Assembly (NCBI GenBank): GCA_005880075.1
Contig: VBJT01000182.1
Location: forward strand, 1 to 22,553
Length of the DNA stretch: 22,553 nt
Direction: 5' to 3'
DNA from: Chloroflexota bacterium
Lineage (GTDB): Bacteria > Chloroflexota > Dehalococcoidia > SM23-28-2 > RBG-16-64-32
The translations under genes were made by a program, and so were the position numbers. The notes under the pieces were generated by a model, which saw only the letters and a program-made list of their open reading frames with translations, did no database searches and was not told where the DNA came from. Shown here in pieces: positions 14,235-22,319 of this stretch (position 1 is the first letter of the stretch; every line of letters starts with the position of its first letter).

Positions 14235-14855
14235 TCAACTCCTTCCAGCTTCCGTCTTCTGCCAAAACGTGCCGCTGATCATTGCTTTCATCACAGCGAC
14301 GTATTTCCGAATGTCTACTGTCGGATCGAGAGTTTTCTGGAGGACGAGGCCGTCCCAAAACGCCATCAGCACCCTCGCTACCGCGTCTCGATCCAGGTTG
14401 GGGTTAATTTCGCCGCGCCCTTGTGCATCCTTCACGATCCGCTGGCTAAAGGCCTCACGAATACTTTCATCGACGCGGACGACTGTCTCTTTGATCCGCG
14501 GATTGCTCAGCGCCTCGGCCCATAGCTCGATGTGCACAGCGCAGTCGCGGACATCTTCGAGCTTGCTAAAAAAGACATCGACCAGTCCTTCGAGGACATC
14601 CAGAGTACTGCTCCTCTCACTCGTGACGGCATCCATGATCGCGGCGCTGTGTTGACGTCCCTGCTCCTCCATCGCCCCGATAATTTCATCCTTGCTCCGG
14701 AAATAGCGATAGACCGCGCCGGGACTTAACTCCGCCATCTGGCAGATGTTGTGCATCGTAGTGCGGTGGAAACCCTTGCGCGCAAAACATTCGGCCGCGG
14801 CGTCCAATACTTGCTGCCGGCGCGCCTCCAGGTAGGCTTCTGTGACTTTTGGCAC
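14235..14855 (-). CDS. TetR/AcrR family transcriptional regulator
   Basis: This 206-residue protein has an N-terminal TetR DNA-binding domain. ARRQQVLDAAAECFARKGFHRTTM leads into the helix-turn-helix NICQMAELSPGAVYRYFRSKDEII (about 38-61). It is followed by an all-helical ligand-binding domain ending AMISGTFWQKTEAGRS. The GTG at 14855-14853 is chosen because GAGGAGGGGA lies directly upstream; the longer in-frame version would run through the operator. A palindrome 15 bases upstream suggests autoregulation. The position before a small ORF and an MMPL exporter suggests it represses the exporter in response to an exported ligand, which is inference from a common arrangement. Confidence 0.92.
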   Translation of the reverse strand: MPKVTEAYLEARRQQVLDAAAECFARKGFHRTTMHNICQMAELSPGAVYRYFRSKDEIIGAMEEQGRQHSAAIMDAVTSERSSTLDVLEGLVDVFFSKLEDVRDCAVHIELWAEALSNPRIKETVVRVDESIREAFSQRIVKDAQGRGEINPNLDRDAVARVLMAFWDGLVLQKTLDPTVDIRKYVAVMKAMISGTFWQKTEAGRS

Positions 14856-14870
14856 TTCCCCTCCTCCTCG

Positions 14871-14908
14871 AAAAACGAGTACTCGGTTTTTAAAACGAAC
14901 GCTCATTC
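14871..14908. promoter_or_regulatory. Probable TetR operator(s)
   Basis: A 20-base palindrome at 14871-14890 is centred on CGAGTACTCG, flanked by A4/T4 arms and one mismatched pair. Next to it is a second dyad, GAACG-CT-CATTC (14897-14908), with arms matching at four of five positions. Both lie just upstream of the TetR start, as expected for self-repression. The size and symmetry fit TetR-family sites. Confidence 0.65.
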
Positions 14909-15051
14909 TTTCCTGCAATGCCCCAGGCCATCCGTCAAGAGGTTAAAGCAGCCGGCAGCTACAGACTGTGACGAAGGTCACATGCCAAGCGCCGCAAAAT
15001 CATCCCCGGGTGGGCGCGGTTTACCGAAGATTACCGGTCTGCTCGCGTAAC

Positions 15052-15120
15052 GCCACGGACGTGGCTTCATCTTATTGTGGTGAACAAATATTAACCGGGG
15101 GCCAGGCGCTTGGCTGCCCC
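15052..15120 (+). other. Structured leader before the first signalling gene
   Basis: Two short hairpins lie in the 291-base gap between the TetR and 15147 genes. One is GCCAC/GTGGC (15052-15065, loop GGAC). The other is GGGGGCCA paired with TGGC and CCCC (15097-15120, TG bulge). A weak -10-like TATTAA is at 15089-15094. No known riboswitch class could be matched. Confidence 0.3.
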
Positions 15121-15146
15121 TGCTACCTATCGGAAAGGAGTTCGGC

Positions 15147-15473
15147 ATGGCGGCACCACGCGGGCGCCTCGTGCTCAACCCCGACGCCCGGGAGCTCGAA
15201 GCTCAACGAATTGCCTGCAGCTACCTCGTCAAGGGTTGCGAGCGAGCGCTTTTTGATTTCGGCTTGATTGGCGGCGACATGGGCGGGGTCGAGGCAGCGC
15301 GGATTGATGAGCGCGCCGCACACATTATGCGCGGCGTCCTCGGCTCCTGGCGCGACACGCTTTCGCTGCTCACCGATCACTTGACTGACCGCGACTTCAC
15401 CAATTCCTCCGACGTATGGACGGTGATGCGCACAGCTGCCACGGGTAATGCAACTGTCAACCCCCTGGATTAG
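15147..15473 (+). CDS. Small signalling-locus protein, ACS-x-LVKGC family (copy A)
   Basis: This 108-residue soluble protein is probably helical, and its ATG follows AAAGGAG. It shares with the 17213-17569 product the block ACSYLVKGCERA (residues 23-34, Cys24 and Cys31 in C-x6-C spacing). A second shared block is LGSWRDTLSLLTDHL further on. The two are paralogs at this locus, but I recognise no named family. Between the blocks is a Gly/Met-containing stretch and a short helix (EAARIDERAAHIMRGV). The two-block helical pattern could form a small bundle that docks on a receiver or kinase, or binds a ligand through the cysteines; both are guesses. It heads the receiver genes with 51 bases to the next start. 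Confidence 0.75.
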   Translation: MAAPRGRLVLNPDARELEAQRIACSYLVKGCERALFDFGLIGGDMGGVEAARIDERAAHIMRGVLGSWRDTLSLLTDHLTDRDFTNSSDVWTVMRTAATGNATVNPLD

Positions 15474-15524
15474 GGCATCCTGGATTCTAAGGATTTCACG
15501 GCTCCGAGAAAAAGAGAAGCGAAC

Positions 15525-15968
15525 GTGAGCATCGCCGCTAAGGACGCGCTCACCCAAGTGTTGCTCGTCGAAGATAACCCGGGCGACACCAGGCTTACGC
15601 GCGAGGCGATTCGCGATTGCGATGTGCCCCTAAACCTCAACGTCGTGCGCGATGGCTTTGAGGCGATGGCGTTTCTTCGCCGTCAGGGGAGATACGCCGG
15701 GGTCGCCCGGCCGGCATTGATCTTGTTGGACTTGAATCTGCCTGGAAAGGACGGACGCGAAGTACTGGCCGAGATCAAGCACGACCCGGAATTGAGGCGC
15801 ATTCCCGTCGTTGTTCTCACCACCTCGCAATCCGAAGACGACATCGCCGCGGCGTATAGGCTGCATGCCAACTGCTACATACGAAAGCCTCCGGAAGCAA
15901 ACCAGCTTTCGAGAATCGTCAAGGGGATCGAGGACTTTTGGCTGACCAAGGTGAGATTGCCGTGCTGA
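15525..15968 (+). CDS. Stand-alone response regulator (Rcp1-like receiver)
   Basis: This 147-residue protein is a receiver domain only. The acidic pair is E16-D17 (VLLVEDNPGD), and the phospho-acceptor Asp69 is in LILLDLNLPGKDG. The switch Thr is in VVLTTSQSEDD, and the conserved Lys is in CYIRKPPE. The insertion before Asp69 (FLRRQGRYAGVARP) and the IEDFWL ending are typical of Rcp1-type regulators that pair with phytochrome-like kinases. No output domain follows, so it likely relays phosphate or acts by protein contact. The start is GTG 15525 with an AGAGAAG-like site. The giant PAS kinase downstream is the probable partner. Confidence 0.92.
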   Translation: MSIAAKDALTQVLLVEDNPGDTRLTREAIRDCDVPLNLNVVRDGFEAMAFLRRQGRYAGVARPALILLDLNLPGKDGREVLAEIKHDPELRRIPVVVLTTSQSEDDIAAAYRLHANCYIRKPPEANQLSRIVKGIEDFWLTKVRLPC

Positions 15969-16002
15969 ATCACTGCTTGCGCGAAAGGAGTTGTGGAGGA
16001 AG

Positions 16003-16449
16003 ATGAGTGACCGCCCCATAGAAGTACTTCTCGTGGAGGACAACCCGGGTGACGCGCGCCTCGTCCGGGAATCGCTCGCTGAAGTGCGGTCCCGGCGCTT
16101 CAACCTAACACACGTCGATCGTCTGGAAGACGCTATTAGACGGCTGGAACGCGATGCCTTTGATGTCGTCCTCCTGGATCTCCTATTGCAGGATAGCCAA
16201 CGGCTCGGCACGCTGATGGAGATCCATACTCAGGCGCCCAAGGTTCCAATTGTCGTCTTCACCGGCTTGGCCGACGAAGTCGTCGGCTTATGGGCGTTGA
16301 GTGAAGGCGCCGAAGATTACGTCGTCAAAGGCAGGCTCAGTGGGGACAAGCTTGCCGGTACGTTATTCCATGCAATCGAACGGCACGCACCCGCCTCGCA
16401 TTCGAGGCCGAAACCGAAGAAACGAGCTCGAAAGGAGTATGGGAAATGA
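16003..16449 (+). CDS. Stand-alone response regulator, receiver domain with basic tail
   Basis: This 148-residue receiver has the acidic pair in VLLVEDNPGD and the phospho-acceptor Asp in VVLLDLLLQDS. The switch Thr is in IVVFTGLAD, and the Lys is in AEDYVVKGRL. After the receiver a short basic tail (SRPKPKKRARKEYGK) replaces any output domain. The start is ATG 16003, with GGAGGA about 4 bases upstream; a TTG 12 bases earlier is less likely. The stop overlaps the next receiver's start (ATGA at 16446-16449). The protein is closely similar to that neighbour across the whole receiver, which suggests tandem duplication. Confidence 0.92.
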   Translation: MSDRPIEVLLVEDNPGDARLVRESLAEVRSRRFNLTHVDRLEDAIRRLERDAFDVVLLDLLLQDSQRLGTLMEIHTQAPKVPIVVFTGLADEVVGLWALSEGAEDYVVKGRLSGDKLAGTLFHAIERHAPASHSRPKPKKRARKEYGK

Positions 16450-16877
16450 GCGACAAAGCCATAAGGGTTCTGCTTGTCGAGGATAATCCGGGGGACGCCC
16501 GCCTTGTTCGCGAGACGCTGGCTGAGATCGATTCACCGCAGTTCGAACTCACCCATGTTGAAAGGCTCAGCCAGGCACGCCAGCGCCTGACCGAAGAGGA
16601 ATTCGACGTCGTCTTGCTGGACCTTGTCCTACCCGATAAGCCGCGCATGGGCAGCCTGATTGAGATCCATGACCAGGCGTCACGCGTGCCTATTGTCGTA
16701 TTGACCGGGATGGACGACGAGACGATGGCCTCCTGGACGCTCGAAGAAGGCGCGCAAGACTATTTGATCAAAGGCCAGACTGACGGCGAATCGCTCGTTC
16801 GCTGTATCCGCCATGCCATCCAGCGCCACCGCACGCAGTCAGGGAAGCTCCGCACCGCGCCCGCCAGGTTCGCGTAG
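16446..16877 (+). CDS. Stand-alone response regulator, tandem paralog of the preceding receiver
   Basis: This 143-residue receiver-only protein has the acidic pair in VLLVEDNPGD and the phospho-acceptor Asp in VVLLDLVLPDKP. The switch Thr is in IVVLTGMDDE, and the Lys is in AQDYLIKGQT. Its first 25 residues nearly repeat those of the upstream receiver (MSD-x-x-I-x-VLLVEDNPGDARLVRE), and the ATG overlaps that gene's stop, so the two are translationally coupled. GAAAGGAG precedes the start by about 13 bases. It has no DNA-binding or enzymatic output. The C-terminal tail (RTQSGKLRTAPARFA) is short and basic. Confidence 0.92.
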   Translation: MSDKAIRVLLVEDNPGDARLVRETLAEIDSPQFELTHVERLSQARQRLTEEEFDVVLLDLVLPDKPRMGSLIEIHDQASRVPIVVLTGMDDETMASWTLEEGAQDYLIKGQTDGESLVRCIRHAIQRHRTQSGKLRTAPARFA

Positions 16878-17212
16878 CGCCGATCAGCTACCGCTTCTTC
16901 CGTCCTAATCATCGTTCGATGGCGGCCGTCGACAAAGTAACGGAGCAAGTAGAGAAAACGTCTATGTATCGTCGGACCGCTGGCGATTCGACGATACTCG
17001 TTCGACCGGGAAATAGCGGCTGTGTTGTACCTCGTAACTCGTTCGTTACGCGCCTGCGGCGAGAGTCTGGCGAGACCGGCGTAAAAAGATATAGGCAGGG
17101 AGGAAAGGCAATAAAGCTAGAAGCGTGGAACCGGACCGCGCCGCGACTGGCCTTCTTATCCAGCGCTTACGCATTGGCTGGTGCGGTTGGAACGCGTTGA
17201 AAGGGGAGCCCC
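16878..17212 (+). other. 335-base intergenic region inside the signalling locus
   Basis: No gene is convincing here. A 6-bp inverted repeat, CGTAAC/GTTACG (17033-17050, 6-base loop), lies mid-way. An AT-rich stretch, AAAAAGATATAGG (about 17084-17096), could contain a -10 element for the genes from 17213. Only a GGGGAG precedes the 17213 ATG. The break suggests that the second small protein and the kinase have their own promoter. Confidence 0.4.
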
Positions 17213-17569
17213 ATGCCTATGGATGGTCATTCATCCGCCCTTACAGACCAGGAAGTTGCCGAACTCAAGGCTCGTCATTTGGCTTGCAGCCATCTCGTGA
17301 AGGGCTGCCAGGACGCGATCATCAGGGTCCGGCAGAAGACCAGCGAACTGGCTCATGATCAGCAGGCAAGCACCGCACTCAGGGCGATCGAGATTCTCGA
17401 AGACGCCCTTGCGTCTTGGTGTGACACGCTGTCGATCTTGCGTTCCTCTTTAAACCGGGCTTCGACCAGGCGCGCGGGTTACCGCCAAAGGTTTGAGCAT
17501 CTACCCGGCGTCTTTGGGAACGAGGCGTACCGGCGGGGAACTGCCGCTCTCAACGCCAGGCGGACCTAA
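17213..17569 (+). CDS. Small signalling-locus protein, ACS-x-LVKGC family (copy B)
   Basis: This 118-residue protein is paralogous to copy A. ACSHLVKGCQDA (residues 24-35, Cys25 and Cys32) and LASWCDTLSILRSSL match the two blocks of copy A, and the intervening segment is again helical (VRQKTSELAHDQQASTALRAIEI). Copy B has an extra Cys in the second block, and a basic C-terminal tail (RRAGYRQRF onward). The ATG at 17213 follows GGGGAG; a second ATG 6 bases later is possible. It ends 19 bases before the kinase start, which argues for co-transcription and a job linked to the kinase. No family name or biochemical role is recognised. Confidence 0.75.
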   Translation: MPMDGHSSALTDQEVAELKARHLACSHLVKGCQDAIIRVRQKTSELAHDQQASTALRAIEILEDALASWCDTLSILRSSLNRASTRRAGYRQRFEHLPGVFGNEAYRRGTAALNARRT

Positions 17570-17588
17570 CGCTACTGGATCACCGAGT

Positions 17589-20500
17589 ATGAGTGCACTT
17601 CGGGGAGGGAGACGGCAAAAGCGGCCTGCACCCGGAAATGGAGCAGCGCCTCAGCCAGATCCTTCCCAGACGGACAGCGCCGCCCGCAAACCTGTCTCGT
17701 CGCCTTCTGATCAGGCCGTGCTTGTTGACTCCGTGACGTCGAGTACAGGCCGGGCGCCCGACGGGCTGCCAAGCCTACTGCTCAGCGCTCTCGTGCTGCT
17801 CCGCTGCGTCTCCATTATTGCCTTCGGGGCGGCAGCGCTGATGTCTTTCACTACTTTTGGCTCCCGCCTCTACACCGTAGAAGGGTTGCAGCAAGCTCTC
17901 GCAATTGCGCTAACGGCGGCCGGCATTATGGCCGCATTTGCCTCTTGGTTGCGCTACAGATCGGGCAGGTCGAGCCAGAGCCTCCTGCTGTTCGTCGCCT
18001 TTGCTGGACTGGCCGCCTTGTATCTGCCGCTGGCAGTCGTTCACACCGCAGGCCCGACTCCCGCCCACCTCCTGTTCGCCCCGCTCTCTCGCCTCATATT
18101 CGCCATTGGTTTGCTGGGCGCCGTACTGGGCTTACAGGTCCCGTCCCTCACCCGACTGCCTCCTTGGCTCGCAGCCACGCTAGTCGTTCTCGTCGCCTGC
18201 GCTTTGGACGCTGTCATCTACTCACGGCTTGGGACGTTTCTACAGGACGGTCTTCCGCAACTACTTCTCGAACGGGCCGAGCCAGCGGGTCTCTTGGTTA
18301 ACCTCGTTGTGGTTATCTGCGTCGTGCGTGTCTGGTGGAAGACAAGGCGCCCATTCCTCATTTATCTCATCGGGGCGATCTGCGCCTTAACCCTGGGTGG
18401 CAGCCTCTTCCTCACGTCCGACCCGTGGGAAGGTCGCTGGTGGACGGCGCATCTGGGCATGTTTGTCTCCGCCATCGCCGTGACCGAAGGTGTCGTCGCA
18501 GAGCGCTCACGACGAGGAAGGCTCTCCGAGGTAATGGACTTGGGCGGGCTTTCGCGACTCGCGGAGGGTACCGTCGACGCAATGCGTGATGGCCTGGCCC
18601 TACACGACGCGACGGGCCACCTGGTTGGCTGGAATCCGGCTGCTGAGCGGATCACGGGCTGGCGACGCGAGATGGCCGCGCTGCGTCTCTCGCCAACCCT
18701 GCCCGAAGGGATGGTCGAATTGCCAGACGGGAAATGCGTAGACGTCCGCCACTTCAGCGTGCGGCAGAATGGCTATCACTACCTCGCTACGTTGTTTACC
18801 GACGTAACAGAGCGCATGCATGCTGAGAAGGCGCTCAGAGACAGCGAGGAGCGCTACCGCAGCCTCGTTGAAGTATCACCGGACGCGGTCATTCTTATGG
18901 AGCTGGAAGGTACGATCCGCCTGTGCAACCGCCGGGCCGCTGCGCTCCAGGGCTACGAGAGCGGCGAGGAGCTTCTCAACAAAAACTTCTTCGATCTAGT
19001 TGCGCCCGATGACCGCGAACGCGCTCTTGCAAACGCTATGAGGATCGTACAAGAGGGCGGTGTTCGCGACGTCGAATATCAGATGCTTCGCAGTGACGGT
19101 TCGCATTTTTCCGCCGAACTGAGCGCTTCAATCATTCGCGACCTAAACGGAAAGCCGCGCGCCGTCACCGCCGTGTTCCGGGATGTTTCCGACAGGAAAC
19201 GGACCCAACAAGCATTGAGCGAGAGCGAAGAACGATACCGAGGTCTCGTTGAGGCCAGTCCGGACGCGGTGGCATTTACGGATGTGGGCGGCAAGATTCT
19301 GCTTTGCAACAAGCAAGCGGCGGCATTACACGGATTCGGTGGTATGGACGACCTGCTGGGTCACAACCGATTTGAGTTGATTGCGCCCGAAGATCGCGGT
19401 TCCGCAATCGCCCTGCTAGCGCGCACACTGGAAACAGGGGTTGTATCCCGCCGAGAATATGAACTCCTTCGTCGCGATGGGTCTCGGTTCCCTGGAGAAA
19501 TAAGCGCTTCTCGGATTCTCGATCGCGAAGGCCGCCCAATGGGACTCACCATGGTCTGGCGGGATATCACCGAGAGGCGGCATGCCGAAGAGGAAATTCA
19601 CCGGACGAGCGCGTTCATCGACTTGCTGCGGTCGGTCGCGGTCGCCGCCAACGAAGCGACCAACCTCAACGAGGCACTCACTTCCTCGTTGAGGCATATT
19701 TGCGAACGCATTGGCTGGCCTGCTGGCCACGCCTATCTCGTCTCAAATGACTCCGAGCGCCCCCTCGTATCCTCTGGCGTTTGGTACCCGGAGGTCTCGC
19801 GTCGGTTGGCGGCGCTCCGCGCCGCGACAGCCGACACCGGCGGCATAGCTGTTGGCCAAAGCCTGGCGGGACAAGTCCTGGAGACCGGCAAGCCGGCTTG
19901 GACCCGTGATCTGCGGGACTGCAGCTTTGCGCGTGGAGAGGCCGCCCGCGCTGCCCGCTTGGCCGCGGCCTTCGCCTTTCCGCTGAGGGTCGGGGGCGAG
20001 GTCGCCGGCGTCCTCGAATTCTTCTCGAGCGAGTTCGAAGCGCCGGATGAATCCCTGCTCGAGGTCATGGCGAGCATCGGCACTACCCTCGGTAGGGTCA
20101 TCGAGCGCAAGCGCGCCCGGGACGAAATCGACCGGGCATTCACGCTCTCGCAGGATATGCTCGCCATAATTGGGTTTGACGGTGAATTTAGGCGCGCCAA
20201 CCCCACATTTTGCGGCACGCTTCATTTCACCGAAAGCGAGCTAATGGCCATCCCTTACATTGAGCTCGTTCATCCGGAAGACCTCAACGCCTTCGGCTCC
20301 GAGCTGCACCGCCTTGCCTCGGGTAGTCCTGTTAAAGGCTTCGAAATGCGCATGCGTGGCAGGGATGGCTCATATCGCTGGACGCAGTGGAACGGAACGC
20401 CCTTCCCTTCCGAGCGGGTAATTTATGCACACGGGCGCGATATAACCGAGCGCAAGCGTACAGAGGAGGCGTTGTTAAACGCCACGGACGAGATCCGTGA

Positions 20501-22319
20501 TCTCTACAATGCCGCCCCTTGCGGCTATCACTCGCTTGATAGCGAGGGCGTGTTTGTTCGCATCAATGATACCGAGCTCGAGTGGTTGGGCTACAAGCGG
20601 AGCGAGGTAATCGGCAAGAAGAAGATGGCGGACGTCCTGACGCCGGCCGGAAAGAAGGCTTTCGCCCAAAGCCTGCGGGAATTTCAGTCGCGCGGCTGGA
20701 TGCGGGCCGTCGAGATAGAAATGTCACGCAAGAACGGCACCACTTTCCCCGCCCTTCTCAGCGCTTCAGCCGTTGCCGACGTCGATGGCAAATTTCTGAT
20801 GACTCGCTCTACGGTCTTCGATATAACCGAGCGCAAGCGAGCTGAGGAAGAGCTTCGGGAGAGCGAGTCGCGAGCGCGCGCCATCGTCAATACGGCGCAG
20901 GACGCATTTGTTGCCATCGATCAATCCGGGCGAATCACCGACTGGAACCCACAGGCTGAAGCAACGTTCGGCTGGACACGGAAGGAAGCGCTCGGACGCA
21001 AGCTTGCCCAGAAGATTATCCCCGCCAGATTCCGCAGGGGCCACAAGCTTGGACTCCAGCGCTTCATGCGCACGGGCGTCGGCCCGCTTCTGAACAACCG
21101 GATCGAGGTGGCGGCTGTGGACAAAGAGGGGCGCGAGTTCCCGGTAGAAGTCACGATTTCTCCCCTCCAGACAGGGGCGGAATATATCTTCAACTCGTTT
21201 ATCCACGACATAACCGAACGCAAGCAGGCTGAGGCGATGCGCGCACGCCTCGCTGCGATCGTCGAGTCTTCTGACGACGCAATCATCGGTACAAATCTCA
21301 GCGGCGAAATCACCAGCTGGAATAAAGCAGCCACACGCCTGTTCCGGTATTCCATGCGAGAAGCTATCGGTAAGCGAATTACCATGCTGACACCGCCCGA
21401 CCTCGCAGGGAAGTCCTCCGCGGCTCCCCCGATTGACAAGTCCAGCCGCGGTGTCGAGCACTTCGAGACGGCCCGCATGCGCAAAAACGGCAGCCGTGTT
21501 GACGTCTCCATGACCGTCTCACCCATTCTTGACGCCGAGGGCGCGGTCATTGGCGCCTCCACCATTGCTCGCGACGTTACCGCCCGTAAACGGGCTGAAG
21601 AGCTCGCGCGGCGCGCGGAAGACCTGGCGCGCTCTAATGCGGATCTAGAGCAATTTGCTTATGTAGCGTCTCACGACCTTCAGGAGCCGCTCCGCATGGT
21701 CACCGGTTACTGCGACCTGCTCCAGCGCCGCTACAAGGGCAAGCTGGACTCGGATGCCGACGACTTCATTACTTTCGCCGCTGAAGGTGCCCAAAGGATG
21801 CAGGAGCTTGTGCGCGGCCTCCTTGAGTACTCCAGAGTTGGGCCGCACGCCAAGATCGATTTGCCAGTCGACTCCGGCCAAGCGTTCGAGCGGGCGGTCG
21901 CCAACCTCCGTGTGGCGATCGACGAGAGCGGCGTTACCATCAAGCGTGGACGGCTGCCCACTGTCCTGGCCGATGCCACGCAGCTTGAGCATGTGTTTCA
22001 GAATCTTATTGGCAATGCCATAAAGTTCCGCGGCCCAGTCACACCGCGCGTCGACATTAAATCGGTACGGCAAGATGGCATTTGGTTGTTCTCGGTAAAA
22101 GACAACGGGATTGGCATCGACATGCGCTACGCCGACAAGGTATTCGCGATCTTCCAACGGCTTCATGGTCGCGGAGAATACGCCGGCACCGGCTTGGGCC
22201 TCGCCATTTGCAAGAAGATCATCGAACGTCATGGTGGCAACATCTGGTTCGAATCGAAGCCGGGTCATGGAACCACTTTCTATTTCACGCTCCCAGCGAG
22301 AGGAGGGAATGGATCATGA
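17589..22319 (+). CDS. Membrane-anchored multi-PAS/GAF sensor histidine kinase
   Basis: This 1576-residue kinase has a Pro/Ser-rich head, then about eight membrane helices (residues 64-305). PAS domains begin near 324 (degenerate), 415 and 542. A GAF domain spans 672-837. Four more PAS domains begin near 850, 967, 1093 and 1218. The HisKA H-box is SHDLQEPLR (His1362). The HATPase has N-box LIGNAIKF (Asn1476), G1 DNGIGI (1505) and G2 GTGLGL (1533). The HisKA type matches phytochrome-like kinases paired with Rcp1 regulators. No receiver is fused. The ATG at 17589 has only a weak GGA upstream; a TTG at 17493 would overlap the preceding gene and is less likely. Its stop overlaps the next receiver start (ATGA). 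Confidence 0.93.
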   Translation: MSALRGGRRQKRPAPGNGAAPQPDPSQTDSAARKPVSSPSDQAVLVDSVTSSTGRAPDGLPSLLLSALVLLRCVSIIAFGAAALMSFTTFGSRLYTVEGLQQALAIALTAAGIMAAFASWLRYRSGRSSQSLLLFVAFAGLAALYLPLAVVHTAGPTPAHLLFAPLSRLIFAIGLLGAVLGLQVPSLTRLPPWLAATLVVLVACALDAVIYSRLGTFLQDGLPQLLLERAEPAGLLVNLVVVICVVRVWWKTRRPFLIYLIGAICALTLGGSLFLTSDPWEGRWWTAHLGMFVSAIAVTEGVVAERSRRGRLSEVMDLGGLSRLAEGTVDAMRDGLALHDATGHLVGWNPAAERITGWRREMAALRLSPTLPEGMVELPDGKCVDVRHFSVRQNGYHYLATLFTDVTERMHAEKALRDSEERYRSLVEVSPDAVILMELEGTIRLCNRRAAALQGYESGEELLNKNFFDLVAPDDRERALANAMRIVQEGGVRDVEYQMLRSDGSHFSAELSASIIRDLNGKPRAVTAVFRDVSDRKRTQQALSESEERYRGLVEASPDAVAFTDVGGKILLCNKQAAALHGFGGMDDLLGHNRFELIAPEDRGSAIALLARTLETGVVSRREYELLRRDGSRFPGEISASRILDREGRPMGLTMVWRDITERRHAEEEIHRTSAFIDLLRSVAVAANEATNLNEALTSSLRHICERIGWPAGHAYLVSNDSERPLVSSGVWYPEVSRRLAALRAATADTGGIAVGQSLAGQVLETGKPAWTRDLRDCSFARGEAARAARLAAAFAFPLRVGGEVAGVLEFFSSEFEAPDESLLEVMASIGTTLGRVIERKRARDEIDRAFTLSQDMLAIIGFDGEFRRANPTFCGTLHFTESELMAIPYIELVHPEDLNAFGSELHRLASGSPVKGFEMRMRGRDGSYRWTQWNGTPFPSERVIYAHGRDITERKRTEEALLNATDEIRDLYNAAPCGYHSLDSEGVFVRINDTELEWLGYKRSEVIGKKKMADVLTPAGKKAFAQSLREFQSRGWMRAVEIEMSRKNGTTFPALLSASAVADVDGKFLMTRSTVFDITERKRAEEELRESESRARAIVNTAQDAFVAIDQSGRITDWNPQAEATFGWTRKEALGRKLAQKIIPARFRRGHKLGLQRFMRTGVGPLLNNRIEVAAVDKEGREFPVEVTISPLQTGAEYIFNSFIHDITERKQAEAMRARLAAIVESSDDAIIGTNLSGEITSWNKAATRLFRYSMREAIGKRITMLTPPDLAGKSSAAPPIDKSSRGVEHFETARMRKNGSRVDVSMTVSPILDAEGAVIGASTIARDVTARKRAEELARRAEDLARSNADLEQFAYVASHDLQEPLRMVTGYCDLLQRRYKGKLDSDADDFITFAAEGAQRMQELVRGLLEYSRVGPHAKIDLPVDSGQAFERAVANLRVAIDESGVTIKRGRLPTVLADATQLEHVFQNLIGNAIKFRGPVTPRVDIKSVRQDGIWLFSVKDNGIGIDMRYADKVFAIFQRLHGRGEYAGTGLGLAICKKIIERHGGNIWFESKPGHGTTFYFTLPARGGNGS

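Noticed and set aside
14950..15065. Possible c-di-GMP type I riboswitch before the 15147 gene (GCCGCAAAAT, CGGTTTACCG)
   Set aside because: Isolated similarity to the GCAAA and final stem of the class, but the paired core and tetraloop receptor could not be assembled in order.
17084..17212. Possible riboswitch before the 17213 gene (GGCAATAAAGC region)
   Set aside because: No conserved core of any known class could be traced, and no convincing stem set was seen.
17493..17588. TTG start for the kinase inside the preceding gene
   Set aside because: It would overlap the small-protein gene by 77 bases in another frame, and the added residues look like out-of-frame reading. The ATG at 17589 fits the 19-base gap.
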